Below are positions 42,464-52,395 of a stretch of DNA of 64,000 bases, one piece after another (position 1 is the first letter of the stretch; each line of letters starts with the position of its first letter). The DNA is from Nocardioides sp. Soil774 (lineage in GTDB: Bacteria; Actinomycetota; Actinomycetes; Propionibacteriales; Nocardioidaceae): assembly GCF_001428125.1 (NCBI RefSeq), contig NZ_LMSM01000006.1, forward strand, positions 340,074 through 404,073. Reading direction: 5' to 3'. Both the position numbers and the translations under genes were made by a program. The notes below the pieces were generated by a model. It saw only the letters and a list, made by a program, of their open reading frames with translations, was not told the origin of the DNA and ran no database searches.

Positions 42464-42541
42464 GGCGCCACGCTAGCCAGCCACCCCAGCCCCACCCCGC
42501 GGGCTGGTGCCGGCCTTGCCCGTGCGACCTAGCGTGGCGAC

Positions 42542-43153
42542 ATGGCCAAGAAGACGACCCGATCCGCGAGCCCGCAGGTGACCAGCGGCGCCGACGCCCC
42601 CCTGACCGTGCCCGGCCTGAGCGCCGAGACGGGCCACCGGGTGGCCGACGCGCTGCAGATGCGGGTGCACGCGCTCAACGACCTCCAGCTCACCCTCAAG
42701 CACGCCCACTGGAACGTCGTGGGCCCGCACTTCATCGGCGTGCACGAGATGCTCGACCCGCAGATCGACGGCGTGCGCGACATGATCGACGTGCTCGCCG
42801 AGCGGATGTCGACCCTCGGCGTCGCGCCCAACGGCCTGCCCGGTGCGCTCGTCTCCGCGCGCACGTGGGACGACTACGACCTGATGCGGGCCGACACCAG
42901 CGCGCACCTGGCCGCCCTCGAGCTCGTCTACACGGGCGTCATCGAGGACCACCGCGCCGCCATCGAGGCCGTCGGCGACGACCCGGTGACCGAGGACATC
43001 GTGATCGGCCAGACCGCCGACCTCGAGCAGTACCAGTGGTTCGTGCGCGCCCACCTCCAGGGCACCAGCGGCGCGCTCGTCACCGACGGGGCCTCGGGCG
43101 AGGTCGAGGCGGCCGAGAAGGCCACCACCTCGAGGCGCGCGCGCAAGCGCTGA
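42542..43153 (+). CDS. dps: DNA-protecting ferritin-like protein Dps
   Basis: 203 residues. Ferritin-like four-helix bundle that forms a dodecamer, oxidises and stores iron and coats DNA in stress. Ferroxidase motif at the dimer interface: LKHAHWNVVGPHFIGVHEMLD (His and Asp ligands) and DVLAERM. Unusually basic termini (MAKKTTRS and TTSRRARKR) give DNA-binding tails on both ends. Followed by a strong hairpin, hence monocistronic. Confidence 0.93.
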   Translation: MAKKTTRSASPQVTSGADAPLTVPGLSAETGHRVADALQMRVHALNDLQLTLKHAHWNVVGPHFIGVHEMLDPQIDGVRDMIDVLAERMSTLGVAPNGLPGALVSARTWDDYDLMRADTSAHLAALELVYTGVIEDHRAAIEAVGDDPVTEDIVIGQTADLEQYQWFVRAHLQGTSGALVTDGASGEVEAAEKATTSRRARKR

Positions 43154-43181
43154 GGCGACTCCTCGGCACCTCGCGACAGCA

Positions 43182-43212
43182 GGGGCGGCTGGACCACTGG
43201 TCCAGTCGCCCC
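43182..43212 (+). terminator. hairpin terminator after dps
   Basis: 14-bp stem with one G-U pair (43182-43195 with 43199-43212) and 3-nt loop, about 30 bases after the dps stop. Confidence 0.75.
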
Positions 43213-43277
43213 TACGCCTGTCCGGGCGGGGACGACCCCCAGTTGGGTAACGAACCGGTCACGGCTCGGCTTCGCTC

Positions 43278-43323
43278 TGGACGTGACGACCATCACTCCA
43301 TATGTTGTTCCGCACAACATATG
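43278..43323 (+). promoter_or_regulatory. xylFGH promoter with 25-bp palindromic operator
   Basis: TGGACG (43278-43283) and TATGTT (43301-43306), spacer 17 bp, form a plausible promoter. Its -10 lies inside a perfect inverted repeat: CATATGTTGT (43299-43308), 5-bp spacer, ACAACATATG (43314-43323). A repressor bound there would block the promoter; XylR at the end of the operon is the natural candidate. Confidence 0.65.
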
Positions 43324-43386
43324 TACGTCGGTCCAGTGTTCCACACCTGGCCGCCGTGCGATTGAAATCGCTAGGAGGCGGTTCGC

Positions 43387-44484
43387 GTGAAGCGGAAGCA
43401 CAGTTTGGTACTGGTCCCCCTGCTCGGTCTCTCGATGGCGCTCACCGCCTGCGGCAGCGACGACAGCGGCGACACCGGCAGCGGCAGCGACAACTCCGGC
43501 AGCGGAGAGGCGCAGGGCAAGATCGGCGTCATCCTCCCCGACACCGAGTCCTCGGTGCGCTGGGAGAGCGCGGACCGCCCGGCCCTCGAGGCAGCCTTCA
43601 AGGAGGCCGGCGTCGACTACGAGATCCAGAACGCCGAGGGCGACGCGGAGAAGATGACCACGATCGCCGACAGCATGATCGGCAACGGCGTCACCGTCCT
43701 GGCCATCGTGAACCTCGACTCCGAGTCGGGCGCCGCGATCCAGGAGAAGGCGAAGTCGCAGGGCGTCGCCACCATCGACTACGACCGCCTCACCCTCGGT
43801 GGCTCGGCGGAGTACTACGTCTCCTTCGACAACACCAAGGTCGGCGAGCTGCAGGGCCAGGGCCTCGCGGACTGCCTGGGTGACAAGGACGCCAACATCG
43901 TCTACCTCAACGGCTCGCCCACCGACAACAACGCGACCCTCTTCGCCGAGGGCGCGCACAGCGTGCTCGACGAGATGAGCAACTACAAGGTCGTCGGCGA
44001 GCAGGCCGTCCCGGACTGGGACAACGAGCAGGCCGCCACGATCTTCCAGCAGCTCTACACCGCTGCTGACGGCAAGGTCGACGGTGTCCTCGCCGCCAAC
44101 GACGGTCTCGGTGGCGCTGCGATCAGCATCCTCGAGGGCGCCGGCCAGGCCGGCAAGGTCCCGGTCACCGGCCAGGACGCCACCGTCGAGGGTCTGCAGA
44201 ACGTCCTCGCCGGCACCCAGTGCATGACGGTCTACAAGTCCGCCACGCAGGAGGCCGGCGCGCTGGCCGACGTCGCCATCGCCCTCGCGAAGGGCGAGAA
44301 GGCGGACGCGACCGGCACCACGGTCGACTCCTCCGACGACAGCGAGGTCCCCTCGATCCTGCTGACGCCGCAGGCGATCACCAAGGACAACGTCGGCGAC
44401 GTGATCGACGACGGTGGCCAGAAGGCCGAGGACGTCTGCGCCGGCAAGTTCGCCGACCTGTGCTCCGAGGCCGGCATCTCCTGA
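43387..44484 (+). CDS. xylF: xylose-type ABC transporter substrate-binding lipoprotein
   Basis: 365 residues: signal peptide with lipobox LTAC, serine/glycine/aspartate linker (24-45), then a type I periplasmic binding fold close to XylF: IGVILPDTESSVRWESADRP, NIVYLNGSPTDNNATLFAEGAH and VDGVLAANDGLGGAAIS. D-xylose is the expected ligand given xylA/xylB nearby. GTG 43387 has AGGAGG upstream. Transcription is expected from the palindrome-containing promoter. A hairpin follows before xylG. Confidence 0.9.
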   Translation: MKRKHSLVLVPLLGLSMALTACGSDDSGDTGSGSDNSGSGEAQGKIGVILPDTESSVRWESADRPALEAAFKEAGVDYEIQNAEGDAEKMTTIADSMIGNGVTVLAIVNLDSESGAAIQEKAKSQGVATIDYDRLTLGGSAEYYVSFDNTKVGELQGQGLADCLGDKDANIVYLNGSPTDNNATLFAEGAHSVLDEMSNYKVVGEQAVPDWDNEQAATIFQQLYTAADGKVDGVLAANDGLGGAAISILEGAGQAGKVPVTGQDATVEGLQNVLAGTQCMTVYKSATQEAGALADVAIALAKGEKADATGTTVDSSDDSEVPSILLTPQAITKDNVGDVIDDGGQKAEDVCAGKFADLCSEAGIS

Positions 44485-44508
44485 CCTCCTGAGGTCCGGA
44501 CACATCAC

Positions 44509-44546
44509 GGACGACGCCCGGGCCGCACCCGGCCCGGGCGTCGTCC
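44509..44546 (+). promoter_or_regulatory. intra-operon hairpin between xylF and xylG
   Basis: Perfect 17-bp stem (44509-44525 with 44530-44546) and 4-nt loop, 24 bases after the xylF stop. Likely partial terminator or mRNA stabiliser giving excess binding protein, as in the other importer at 7303-7338. Confidence 0.65.
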
Positions 44547-44591
44547 CTGTCCACCCGCACAACAAATTCTTCTCGATCGGAAGTGAATCCC

Positions 44592-45365
44592 ATGGTTGAG
44601 CCGCTGCTCGAGCTGCGTGGAGTCAACAAGAGCTTCGGCGTGGTGCACGTGCTGCACGACGTCGACTTCGCGGTCTATCCGGGCCAGGTCACCGCTCTCG
44701 TCGGCGACAACGGCGCCGGCAAGTCGACCCTGGTCAAGATCGTCGCCGGCATCTACGGCCGCGACAGCGGCGACTACCACTTCGAGGGCAAGAAGGTCGA
44801 GGTCCACGGGCCGCGCGACGTCGCCGCCCTCGGCGTCGAGGTCGTCTACCAGGACCTCGCGCTCTGCGACAACCTCGACATCGTCGAGAACATGTTCCTC
44901 GGCCGCGAGGAGACCACCCGCTTCGGGCTCGACGAGGTCGCGATGGAGACCCGCGCCCGCGAGACCCTGGCCTCGCTCTCGGTGCGCACCGTGAAGTCGG
45001 TGCGCCAGAGCGTGGCCAGCCTCTCCGGCGGCCAGCGCCAGACGGTGGCGATCGCCAAGGCGGTCCTGTGGAACTCCAAGGTCGTCCTCCTCGACGAGCC
45101 GACCGCCGCCCTCGGTGTGGCCCAGACGCGCCAGGTCCTCGACCTCGTACGCCGTCTCGCCGACCGCGGCCTGGGCGTCGTGCTCATCTCGCACAACATG
45201 GGCGACGTGCTCGAGGTCGCCGACCGCATCACCGCGCTCTACCTCGGGCGGGTGGCCGCGGACGTGTCGGCGAAGGACGTCAACCACAGCCAGATCGTCG
45301 AGCTCATCACCGCCGGACGATCCGGGGACCTCGGCATCGCCGACCCCGCGACCGCGACCGTCTGA
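44592..45365 (+). CDS. xylG: xylose-type ABC transporter ATP-binding protein (single cassette)
   Basis: 257 residues with one nucleotide-binding domain: Walker A GDNGAGKST (about 38-46), Q-loop VVYQDLALCDNLDIVENMFL, signature LSGGQRQ, Walker B KVVLLDEPTAAL and switch histidine in VVLISHNMGDV. Classical XylG/RbsA have two fused cassettes (about 500 residues); this single-cassette form, like FrcA, should act as a homodimer. ATG 44592 preferred; GTG 44583 in frame. 32 bp before xylH. Confidence 0.9.
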   Translation: MVEPLLELRGVNKSFGVVHVLHDVDFAVYPGQVTALVGDNGAGKSTLVKIVAGIYGRDSGDYHFEGKKVEVHGPRDVAALGVEVVYQDLALCDNLDIVENMFLGREETTRFGLDEVAMETRARETLASLSVRTVKSVRQSVASLSGGQRQTVAIAKAVLWNSKVVLLDEPTAALGVAQTRQVLDLVRRLADRGLGVVLISHNMGDVLEVADRITALYLGRVAADVSAKDVNHSQIVELITAGRSGDLGIADPATATV

Positions 45366-45397
45366 CCCCCGTCAGAGAAGACCGGAGACCTCACATC

Positions 45398-46675
<1,278 letters not shown>

Positions 46676-46684
46676 GTCACGGTC

Positions 46685-47917
46685 ATGAGCCCGCAGCAGC
46701 GGCGCTCCGGTCTCGGCACCAACCAGGAGGCCGTGCGACGCCACAACCTCGGGACGGTGCTGCGCCACGTCCACGGCGCCGGGCAGATCTCCCGGGCCGA
46801 GCTGACCAGCCTGATGGGGCTCAACCGCAGCACCATCGCGGGGCTGGTCGGCGAGCTGGAGTCGCTGGGCATCTCCGAGCGGGCCACGCCCGCCGGAGGT
46901 GCCCGCCAGGGGGCCGGGCGGCCCTCGGCCGGCGTCGCGATCGCCGGCGACGGACCCTGCGTCATCGCCGTCGACCTCGGCGTGGACCGTGCCGTCGTGG
47001 CGCGCGTGGGCCTCGGCGGACGGGTGCTCCGCCGCGCCCAGGCGCCGGTGCCCCACGACGGCGAGGCCTGGCAGGTGGGCGCGTCGGTCGCCGCCCTGAT
47101 CCGCGAGGTGGTGGAGGACGCCCCGACCGCCGCCCCGCTGGTCGGCATCGGCATCAGCGTGCCCGGCATGGTGCGCCGCAGCGACGGCCTGATCCGGCTC
47201 GCCCCCAACCTCGAGTGGCACGACGTGTCCTTCGGCGGCATCGTGCTCGCCGCGCTCGGCCTCGACGTCCCGGTCTCGCTCGCCAACGACGCCGACCTCG
47301 GCGCGCTGGCCGAGCACACCCGCGGCGTGGGGGTCGGCATCGACGACCTGATCTACGTCTCGGGCAACGTCGGCGTCGGTGCCGGCGTGATCATGGGCGG
47401 GCACCGCCTCGAGGGCGCCGGCGGCTATGCCGGTGAGGTCGGCCACCTGCGCTTCGACCCCGGCGGGCGCCCCTGCCACTGCGGCAACCGCGGCTGCTGG
47501 GAGACCGAGGTCGGCGGCCACGCCATCGCCGAGGCCATCCACTGCCCTCCCGACAAGGTCGCCCAGCTCGACGAGGTGCTCGACGGCTTCACCTCCCCCT
47601 CGCCCGAGCTGCGTCGCACCGGCACCGCGATCGGCCACGGCCTGGCCAGCATCGTCAACATGTTCAACCCTCGCCTGGTCATCCTCGGTGGCTACTTCCG
47701 CTCGCTCTACGAGCTCGTCGGCCCGGAGATCGACGCCGGCCTCACCGACCGCGCGCTGCCTGCGCCGCTGGAGTCGGTGCGCCTGAGCCTCCCCGGCCTC
47801 GGCTCGGACTCCGCCCTGCTCGGTGCGGCCGAGATCGCGCTCGAGCCCCTCTTCGTCGACCCGGTCGCCGCGCTCGGCTCGGCGCTCGTCGACGTACGCG
47901 CCCAGCTGGCGGGCTGA
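46685..47917 (+). CDS. xylR: ROK family xylose repressor
   Basis: 410 residues: N-terminal winged helix (HNLGTVLRHVHGAGQISRAE, LTSLMGLNRSTIAGLVGELESLGI) and C-terminal ROK sugar-binding domain with CHCGNRGCWETEVGG, the zinc-binding motif. In this family xylose releases the repressor from its operators. Fourth gene of the xylFGH operon. Its 3' end faces a second ROK gene 11 bp away. Probable sites are the palindromes at 43299-43323 and 51697-51718, but which ROK binds which is unknown. Confidence 0.9.
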   Translation: MSPQQRRSGLGTNQEAVRRHNLGTVLRHVHGAGQISRAELTSLMGLNRSTIAGLVGELESLGISERATPAGGARQGAGRPSAGVAIAGDGPCVIAVDLGVDRAVVARVGLGGRVLRRAQAPVPHDGEAWQVGASVAALIREVVEDAPTAAPLVGIGISVPGMVRRSDGLIRLAPNLEWHDVSFGGIVLAALGLDVPVSLANDADLGALAEHTRGVGVGIDDLIYVSGNVGVGAGVIMGGHRLEGAGGYAGEVGHLRFDPGGRPCHCGNRGCWETEVGGHAIAEAIHCPPDKVAQLDEVLDGFTSPSPELRRTGTAIGHGLASIVNMFNPRLVILGGYFRSLYELVGPEIDAGLTDRALPAPLESVRLSLPGLGSDSALLGAAEIALEPLFVDPVAALGSALVDVRAQLAG

Positions 47918-47928
47918 GCGACCGGGCC

Positions 47929-49122
47929 TCAGGCCGTCAGGTCGATCTCGCCGCTGAAGACCGGACCGAGCGACTGCTCGGCCGCGCCGAGGGCCGCCGC
48001 GCGGATGCCGAGGGTGCTGAGCCGCAGCTCGGGTCGCACCTGCACCGCGGAGGCCAGGCGCTCGTCGAGGGTGCGCCGCGCCTGCTCGACCACCAGGTCG
48101 CCCAGGGGCACGAAGTAGCCACCGAGCACCACGACCTCGGGGTCCAGGACGCTGCTCAGCATCGCGATGCCGAGGCCGACGTTGCGGCCGACCCGCGCGA
48201 GCCCGGCCCGCACCTCGGGGTCCGTGGCGGCACGCTCGGCCACCGCCTCGGCGGTGCGCAGGGGGGTGTCGAGCTCGCCCATGCCCACCTCGGCGAGCAT
48301 CGCGTGGAGGCCGACCGAGGCCTCCCAGCACCCGTGCCGGCCGCACCCGCACAGGGCGGAGGCGTCGCCGAGCGGCATGTGGCCGACCTCGCCGGCGAAG
48401 CCCGCGCCACCGCGCACCAGCTCGCCGCCCTGCACGATGCCGGCCCCGATGCCGACGGTGCCGGTGAGGTAGAGCGCGTGCGCCGCCCCCCGCGCCGCGC
48501 CGTGGTGCGACTCGGCGTACGCCGCACAGTTGGCGTCGTTGCTCACCCGCACCGCGGTCGGGGCGACGCTGTCGCCGAGCGCCGCCAGCTCCGTCGCGAG
48601 GTCGTCGGCGAGGCCTGGGCCGTCGAGGACGAGGTTGGGCGCCCACGCCACGGTGCGGTTGTCGGCGCGCACGAGCGCGGGCACGGCGACGGTGGCGCCG
48701 ACGAGGGTGCGCGTGGGTCCGACGGCCGCGGCGTGCGCGTCGCGGGCCAGGGCCAGCAGGTCGTCGGCGTCGCCGCCGTGCCTGCTCTCGCTGAAGCGCA
48801 CGCGGCCGGCGAGGTCGAGCACGACCGCGGAGACGTAGTCGACGTTGAGCTCGAGCCCGAGCGACACGACGTCGTCACCGCGCAGGGCCACCGGACGGCC
48901 CGGGCGCCCGCGCACGCCGGGGCGCGGGTCCTCCTCCGCGACCGCGCCGGCCGCCTGCAGGTCGGCGACGATCACCCCGACGGTGGCCTTGGCCAGTCCG
49001 GTGTCCTTGGCGAGCTCGGCGCGGCTGGCCGGCCCGGAGCGGCGCAGGGACCGGAGGACGGCGGCGGTGTTGTCGCGCCGCAGTCCCTCGGTGCCCGCGC
49101 CGCCGGGCCTGTCGGTGGTCAG
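47929..49122 (-). CDS. second ROK family transcriptional regulator
   Basis: About 397 residues. N-terminal helix-turn-helix ([39 protein letters not shown]) and ROK domain with [14 protein letters not shown]. No ATG/GTG/TTG lies at the expected beginning: the protein starts [18 protein letters not shown] with CTG at 49122, whose last bases overlap the xylA stop (CTGA). Either CTG is used or translation enters upstream inside xylA. Third gene of xylB-xylA-rok. Paralogous to XylR, so it may sense a related sugar or glucose. Confidence 0.85.
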   Translation of the reverse strand: MTTDRPGGAGTEGLRRDNTAAVLRSLRRSGPASRAELAKDTGLAKATVGVIVADLQAAGAVAEEDPRPGVRGRPGRPVALRGDDVVSLGLELNVDYVSAVVLDLAGRVRFSESRHGGDADDLLALARDAHAAAVGPTRTLVGATVAVPALVRADNRTVAWAPNLVLDGPGLADDLATELAALGDSVAPTAVRVSNDANCAAYAESHHGAARGAAHALYLTGTVGIGAGIVQGGELVRGGAGFAGEVGHMPLGDASALCGCGRHGCWEASVGLHAMLAEVGMGELDTPLRTAEAVAERAATDPEVRAGLARVGRNVGLGIAMLSSVLDPEVVVLGGYFVPLGDLVVEQARRTLDERLASAVQVRPELRLSTLGIRAAALGAAEQSLGPVFSGEIDLTA

Positions 49123-50285
49123 CGGACGCCGTAGAGGTGCTCGAGGGCCAGCTGGTCCAGGTGCTCGGTCGCCGCACCGATCGCGCCCAGCTGGTCGGGG
49201 TCGGGCAGCGGCCAGTCGAGCAGCTGCTTCCAGTCCTCGCCCTCGCCGAGCGTCGGCTGGGCGAGCTCGGGGAGCCGGGCCGCCTCGAGCGCGGCCTGCA
49301 CCTCGGGGTCGGCGCGGAACGCCTGCACCTTCTCGCGCAGGATGAGGTAGTTGCGCATGTTGGCCGCGGCGCTGACCCACACGCCGTCCTCGTCCTCGAT
49401 GCGCGAGGGCTTGTAGTCGAAGTGCACCGGACCGTCGTAGCCGCCGGCGAGCAGCACGTCGACGATCCAGAAGGCGCCACGCACGTTGCCGGCGCCGAAG
49501 CGCAGGTCCTGGTCGTACTTCGGACCGTTCTGGCCGTTGAGGTCGATGTGGTAGAGCTTGCCCTGCCACAGCGCCTGGGCGTAGCCGGCCGCTGCGTTCA
49601 TGCCGGCCATCTCCTCGTGCCCGATCTCGGGGTTCACCCCGACGAGCTCGGGACGCTCGAGCTCGTTGATGAAGGCCAGCGCGTGGCCGATCGTCGGGAG
49701 CAGGATGTCGCCTCGGGGCTCGTTGGGCTTGGGCTCGATGGCGAAGCGCATGTCGTAGCCCTTCTCCGTGACGTAGTCGCCGAGCAGGTCGAAGGCCTCC
49801 TTCATGCGGTCCAGCGCGACGGCCGTGTCCTGCGAGGCGCCGTACTCCGCGCCCTCGCGGCCGCCCCACGCGACGTAGACCTTGGCGCCGAGCTCGGCGG
49901 CCAGGTCGATGTTGCGCATCACCTTGCGCAGCGCGAAGCGGCGGATGTCGCGGTTGTTGTTGGTGAAGCCGCCGGCCTTGAAGACCGGGTGGCTGAAGAG
50001 GTTGGTGGTCGCGGTGGTGACGACCAGGCCGGTGTCCTCCAGGCCCTGCTTGAAGCGGGCGATGATCGTGTCGCGGGTGGCGTCGTCGCTGCCGAAGGGG
50101 ATGACGTCGTCGTCGTGGAAGTTCACGCCGTAGGCGCCGAGCTCGGCGAGCTTCTCCAGCGCGTGGACGGTGTCCATCGGTGGGCGGGTCGCGCCACCGA
50201 ACGGGTCGACGCCCTGCCAGCCGACGGTCCAGAGACCGAAGGAGAACTTGTCCTCGGGGGTGGGGGTGGGGATGTCGGTGCTCAT
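49119..50285 (-). CDS. xylA: xylose isomerase
   Basis: Converts D-xylose to D-xylulose with two divalent metals. 388 residues, the class I actinobacterial length. Catalytic pieces are all present: [11 protein letters not shown] (the His/Asp pair), [14 protein letters not shown] (metal Glu and Lys), [11 protein letters not shown], and [22 protein letters not shown] 50285 has GGAAGG upstream and overlaps the xylB stop by 4 nt. Downstream it overlaps the second ROK gene. Confidence 0.97.
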   Translation of the reverse strand: MSTDIPTPTPEDKFSFGLWTVGWQGVDPFGGATRPPMDTVHALEKLAELGAYGVNFHDDDVIPFGSDDATRDTIIARFKQGLEDTGLVVTTATTNLFSHPVFKAGGFTNNNRDIRRFALRKVMRNIDLAAELGAKVYVAWGGREGAEYGASQDTAVALDRMKEAFDLLGDYVTEKGYDMRFAIEPKPNEPRGDILLPTIGHALAFINELERPELVGVNPEIGHEEMAGMNAAAGYAQALWQGKLYHIDLNGQNGPKYDQDLRFGAGNVRGAFWIVDVLLAGGYDGPVHFDYKPSRIEDEDGVWVSAAANMRNYLILREKVQAFRADPEVQAALEAARLPELAQPTLGEGEDWKQLLDWPLPDPDQLGAIGAATEHLDQLALEHLYGVR

Positions 50286-51688
50286 CGGGTGCCTTCCGTT
50301 GCTGTGGTCCATGCTCGGGTGCGGTCGCGCAGGTCGGCGTAGACCTCGCGCACGTGGGGGGTGGGGTCCGCCTCGAGGACGGTCGTCGCGGGGGTGGCCC
50401 AGGCCGGGGGAGCGTCGGTGCCGGCCAGCGCCCAGGCCGCCTGGCGCGCAGCGCCGAGGGCGACGTACTCACCCGTCGGCGGCAGCGTGACGGCGCTGCC
50501 GAGGACGGCGGGGGCCAGCGCCCGCAGGGCGGGGCTGCGCGTGGCGCCGCCCACCATGAGCAGCCGGCGCGGCTGCTCGCCGGTCGCGGCGACGAGCGCC
50601 TCGACGGCGTCGGCGAGCGAGCAGAGCAGCGCCTCGTACGCCGCCCGCGCCAGGTCGGCGCGCGTCGTGCGGGGGCTCAGCCCGGTCCAGGTGCCGGTGG
50701 CGTCCGGGCGGTTGGGGGTGCGCTCGCCGCCGTAGTAGGGCAGGAACGTCACCCCGCCGGCGCCGGGCGTCGAGGCCAGGGCGAGCTCGGCGAGGCCGTC
50801 GTGGTCGACGCCGAGCCAGCGGGCCTGCAGGTCGAGGATGCCGGCGGCGTTCATCGTGGTGACCATCGGGAGGAAGCCGCCGCTCGCGTCGGCGAAGCCG
50901 GTGACGACGCCGGTGCCGTCGGCGACCGGCGTGGTGCTGATCGCGGAGGCCACGCCGGAGGTGCCGACCGAGACGAGCACGTCGCCCGGCTCGAGGGCCA
51001 TGCCGAGGGCGGCGCCCATGTTGTCGCCGGTGCCGCCCGCGACGGGCACGCCGCCGGCCGTCTCGGCCGCGACGGTGCCCGGTGCGACGAGGCGGGGCAG
51101 GCGGGCGGCGCGACCGAGCGCGCGCTCGAGGAGGTCGGGACGCCAGGTCCCCCCGGCGGTGGCGAAGTAGCCGGTGCCGGAGGCGTCGCCGCGGTCGGTG
51201 AACGGCTCGGTGCCGGGGGCGGCGAGGTGGCGCGAGACGTGGTCGTGGGGGAGCAGCACCGACTCGACGCGGGCGGCACGGTCGGGCTCGTGGTCGCGCA
51301 GCCAGCGCAGCTTGGTGACGGTGAAGGAGGCGACGAGGACGCTGCCGACCGCGTCGGCACAGGCCTGGGGGCCGCCGATCTCCTCGATCAATTCGCGGGC
51401 GGCCCCGGCGGAGCGGGTGTCGTTCCAGAGCAGGGCGTCGCGCACCGGGTGGCCCTCGCCGTCGAGGGCGACCATGCCGTGCTGCTGACCGGCGACGGAG
51501 AGCGCGGCCGCCCGCTCGAGCAGGCCCTCGGTGGCCTCGTCCACCGCCGAGAGCCAGGCCTGCGGGTCGACCTCGGTGCCGGGCGGGTGCGGCGCGGTGC
51601 GCGAGTCGACGACCTGTCCGTCGGCGGCGTCCACGAGGACGGCCTTGGTCGACTGGGTCGAGGAGTCGATGCCGAGCACGAGGGTCAC
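50282..51688 (-). CDS. xylB: xylulokinase
   Basis: Phosphorylates D-xylulose, feeding the pentose phosphate pathway. 468 residues of the FGGY kinase fold: [16 protein letters not shown] (phosphate-binding), [16 protein letters not shown] (substrate loop), [22 protein letters not shown] and [19 protein letters not shown] (adenosine site). GTG 51688 is at the family N-terminus and coincides with the predicted transcription start, so the mRNA may be leaderless. First gene of xylB-xylA-rok. Confidence 0.95.
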   Translation of the reverse strand: MTLVLGIDSSTQSTKAVLVDAADGQVVDSRTAPHPPGTEVDPQAWLSAVDEATEGLLERAAALSVAGQQHGMVALDGEGHPVRDALLWNDTRSAGAARELIEEIGGPQACADAVGSVLVASFTVTKLRWLRDHEPDRAARVESVLLPHDHVSRHLAAPGTEPFTDRGDASGTGYFATAGGTWRPDLLERALGRAARLPRLVAPGTVAAETAGGVPVAGGTGDNMGAALGMALEPGDVLVSVGTSGVASAISTTPVADGTGVVTGFADASGGFLPMVTTMNAAGILDLQARWLGVDHDGLAELALASTPGAGGVTFLPYYGGERTPNRPDATGTWTGLSPRTTRADLARAAYEALLCSLADAVEALVAATGEQPRRLLMVGGATRSPALRALAPAVLGSAVTLPPTGEYVALGAARQAAWALAGTDAPPAWATPATTVLEADPTPHVREVYADLRDRTRAWTTATEGTR

Positions 51689-51694
51689 GAGACC

Positions 51695-51724
51695 TATTAA
51701 GTACGAGTCTCGAACTAATGTCAA
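51695..51724 (-). promoter_or_regulatory. xylB promoter with ROK-like operator
   Basis: Minus strand: consensus TTGACA (51719-51724), 18-bp spacer, TTAATA (51695-51700). The spacer and -10 are covered by an imperfect palindrome (51697-51718) centred on CGAGACTCG with outer GT/AC and TTA/TAA matches, a shape seen for ROK repressor sites. Start of transcription is predicted at or next to the GTG. Confidence 0.6.
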
Positions 51725-51754
51725 TGGCCGCCTCAGGGAAGGGGCCGTCGGGCG

Positions 51755-51790
51755 AGGTTTTGGTGGCGCAAACCTAAGGGAGTAAGGTTT
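51755..51790. promoter_or_regulatory. three phased half-sites upstream of the TetR gene
   Basis: AGGTTT (51755), AAACCT (51770) and AGGTTT (51785) alternate in direction at exactly 15-bp spacing. The last two make a TetR-type inverted repeat, with further A/T symmetry inside. The region lies 27 bp before the TetR start. Confidence 0.55.
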
Positions 51791-51816
51791 TGAACTCACT
51801 CACGAAGGGAGCCGCC

Positions 51817-52395
51817 GTGCCACGCGCAGGACTGACCAGCACCGTCGTCACGCAGGCCGCGGCCGACCTCGCCGACGAGGTGGGCCTCGACGCGGTGACG
51901 CTCACCGCGCTCGCCCAGCGCTTCGGTGTCGCGACGCCGAGCCTCTACTCCCACGTCCGCAGCACGGCCGACCTGCGCACCCGGGTCGCGCTCCTCGCCC
52001 TGGCCGAGACGGCTGATCTCGTCGCCTCTTCACTGGCCGGCGTGAGTCGTCGCGAGGCGATCGACGCGGTGGGTGGGGTGTGGCGCTCCTACGCCGTCGA
52101 GCACCCGGGCCGCTACGCCGCCACGCGGGTCCCGCTCGACGCGGCCGCCGCGGCGGCGAGCGCCGGCCCGCGCCATGCCGACCTCGCGCGCGCCTCGCTG
52201 CGGGGCTACGACCTCGCCGCCGACGACGTCACCCACGCCGTACGCCTCCTCGGCGCCACCTTCCACGGCTACGCCGCGCTCGACGCCGCCGGAGCCTTCG
52301 CCCACGGCGCCCCCGCCGCGCCCACGTCCGACGCCACGTGGGAGCGCGTGGTCGACGGCCTCGACACCCTGCTGCGCTCCTGGGAGACCCGATGA
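51817..52395 (+). CDS. TetR-family regulator with WHG-type C-terminal domain
   Basis: 192 residues. Helix-turn-helix at 9-50 (VTQAAADLADEVGLDAVTLTALAQRFGVATPSLYSHVRST, the TPSLYSHV being diagnostic), then a C-terminal ligand domain with WRSYAVEHPGRYAATRVPL and LLGATFHGYAALDAAGAFA typical of the WHG group. GTG 51817 with AAGGGAG upstream is chosen over a TTG at 51790. It overlaps the SGNH hydrolase by 4 nt and so is its likely partner; the AGGTTT sites are its likely operator. Ligand unknown. Confidence 0.87.
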   Translation: MPRAGLTSTVVTQAAADLADEVGLDAVTLTALAQRFGVATPSLYSHVRSTADLRTRVALLALAETADLVASSLAGVSRREAIDAVGGVWRSYAVEHPGRYAATRVPLDAAAAAASAGPRHADLARASLRGYDLAADDVTHAVRLLGATFHGYAALDAAGAFAHGAPAAPTSDATWERVVDGLDTLLRSWETR

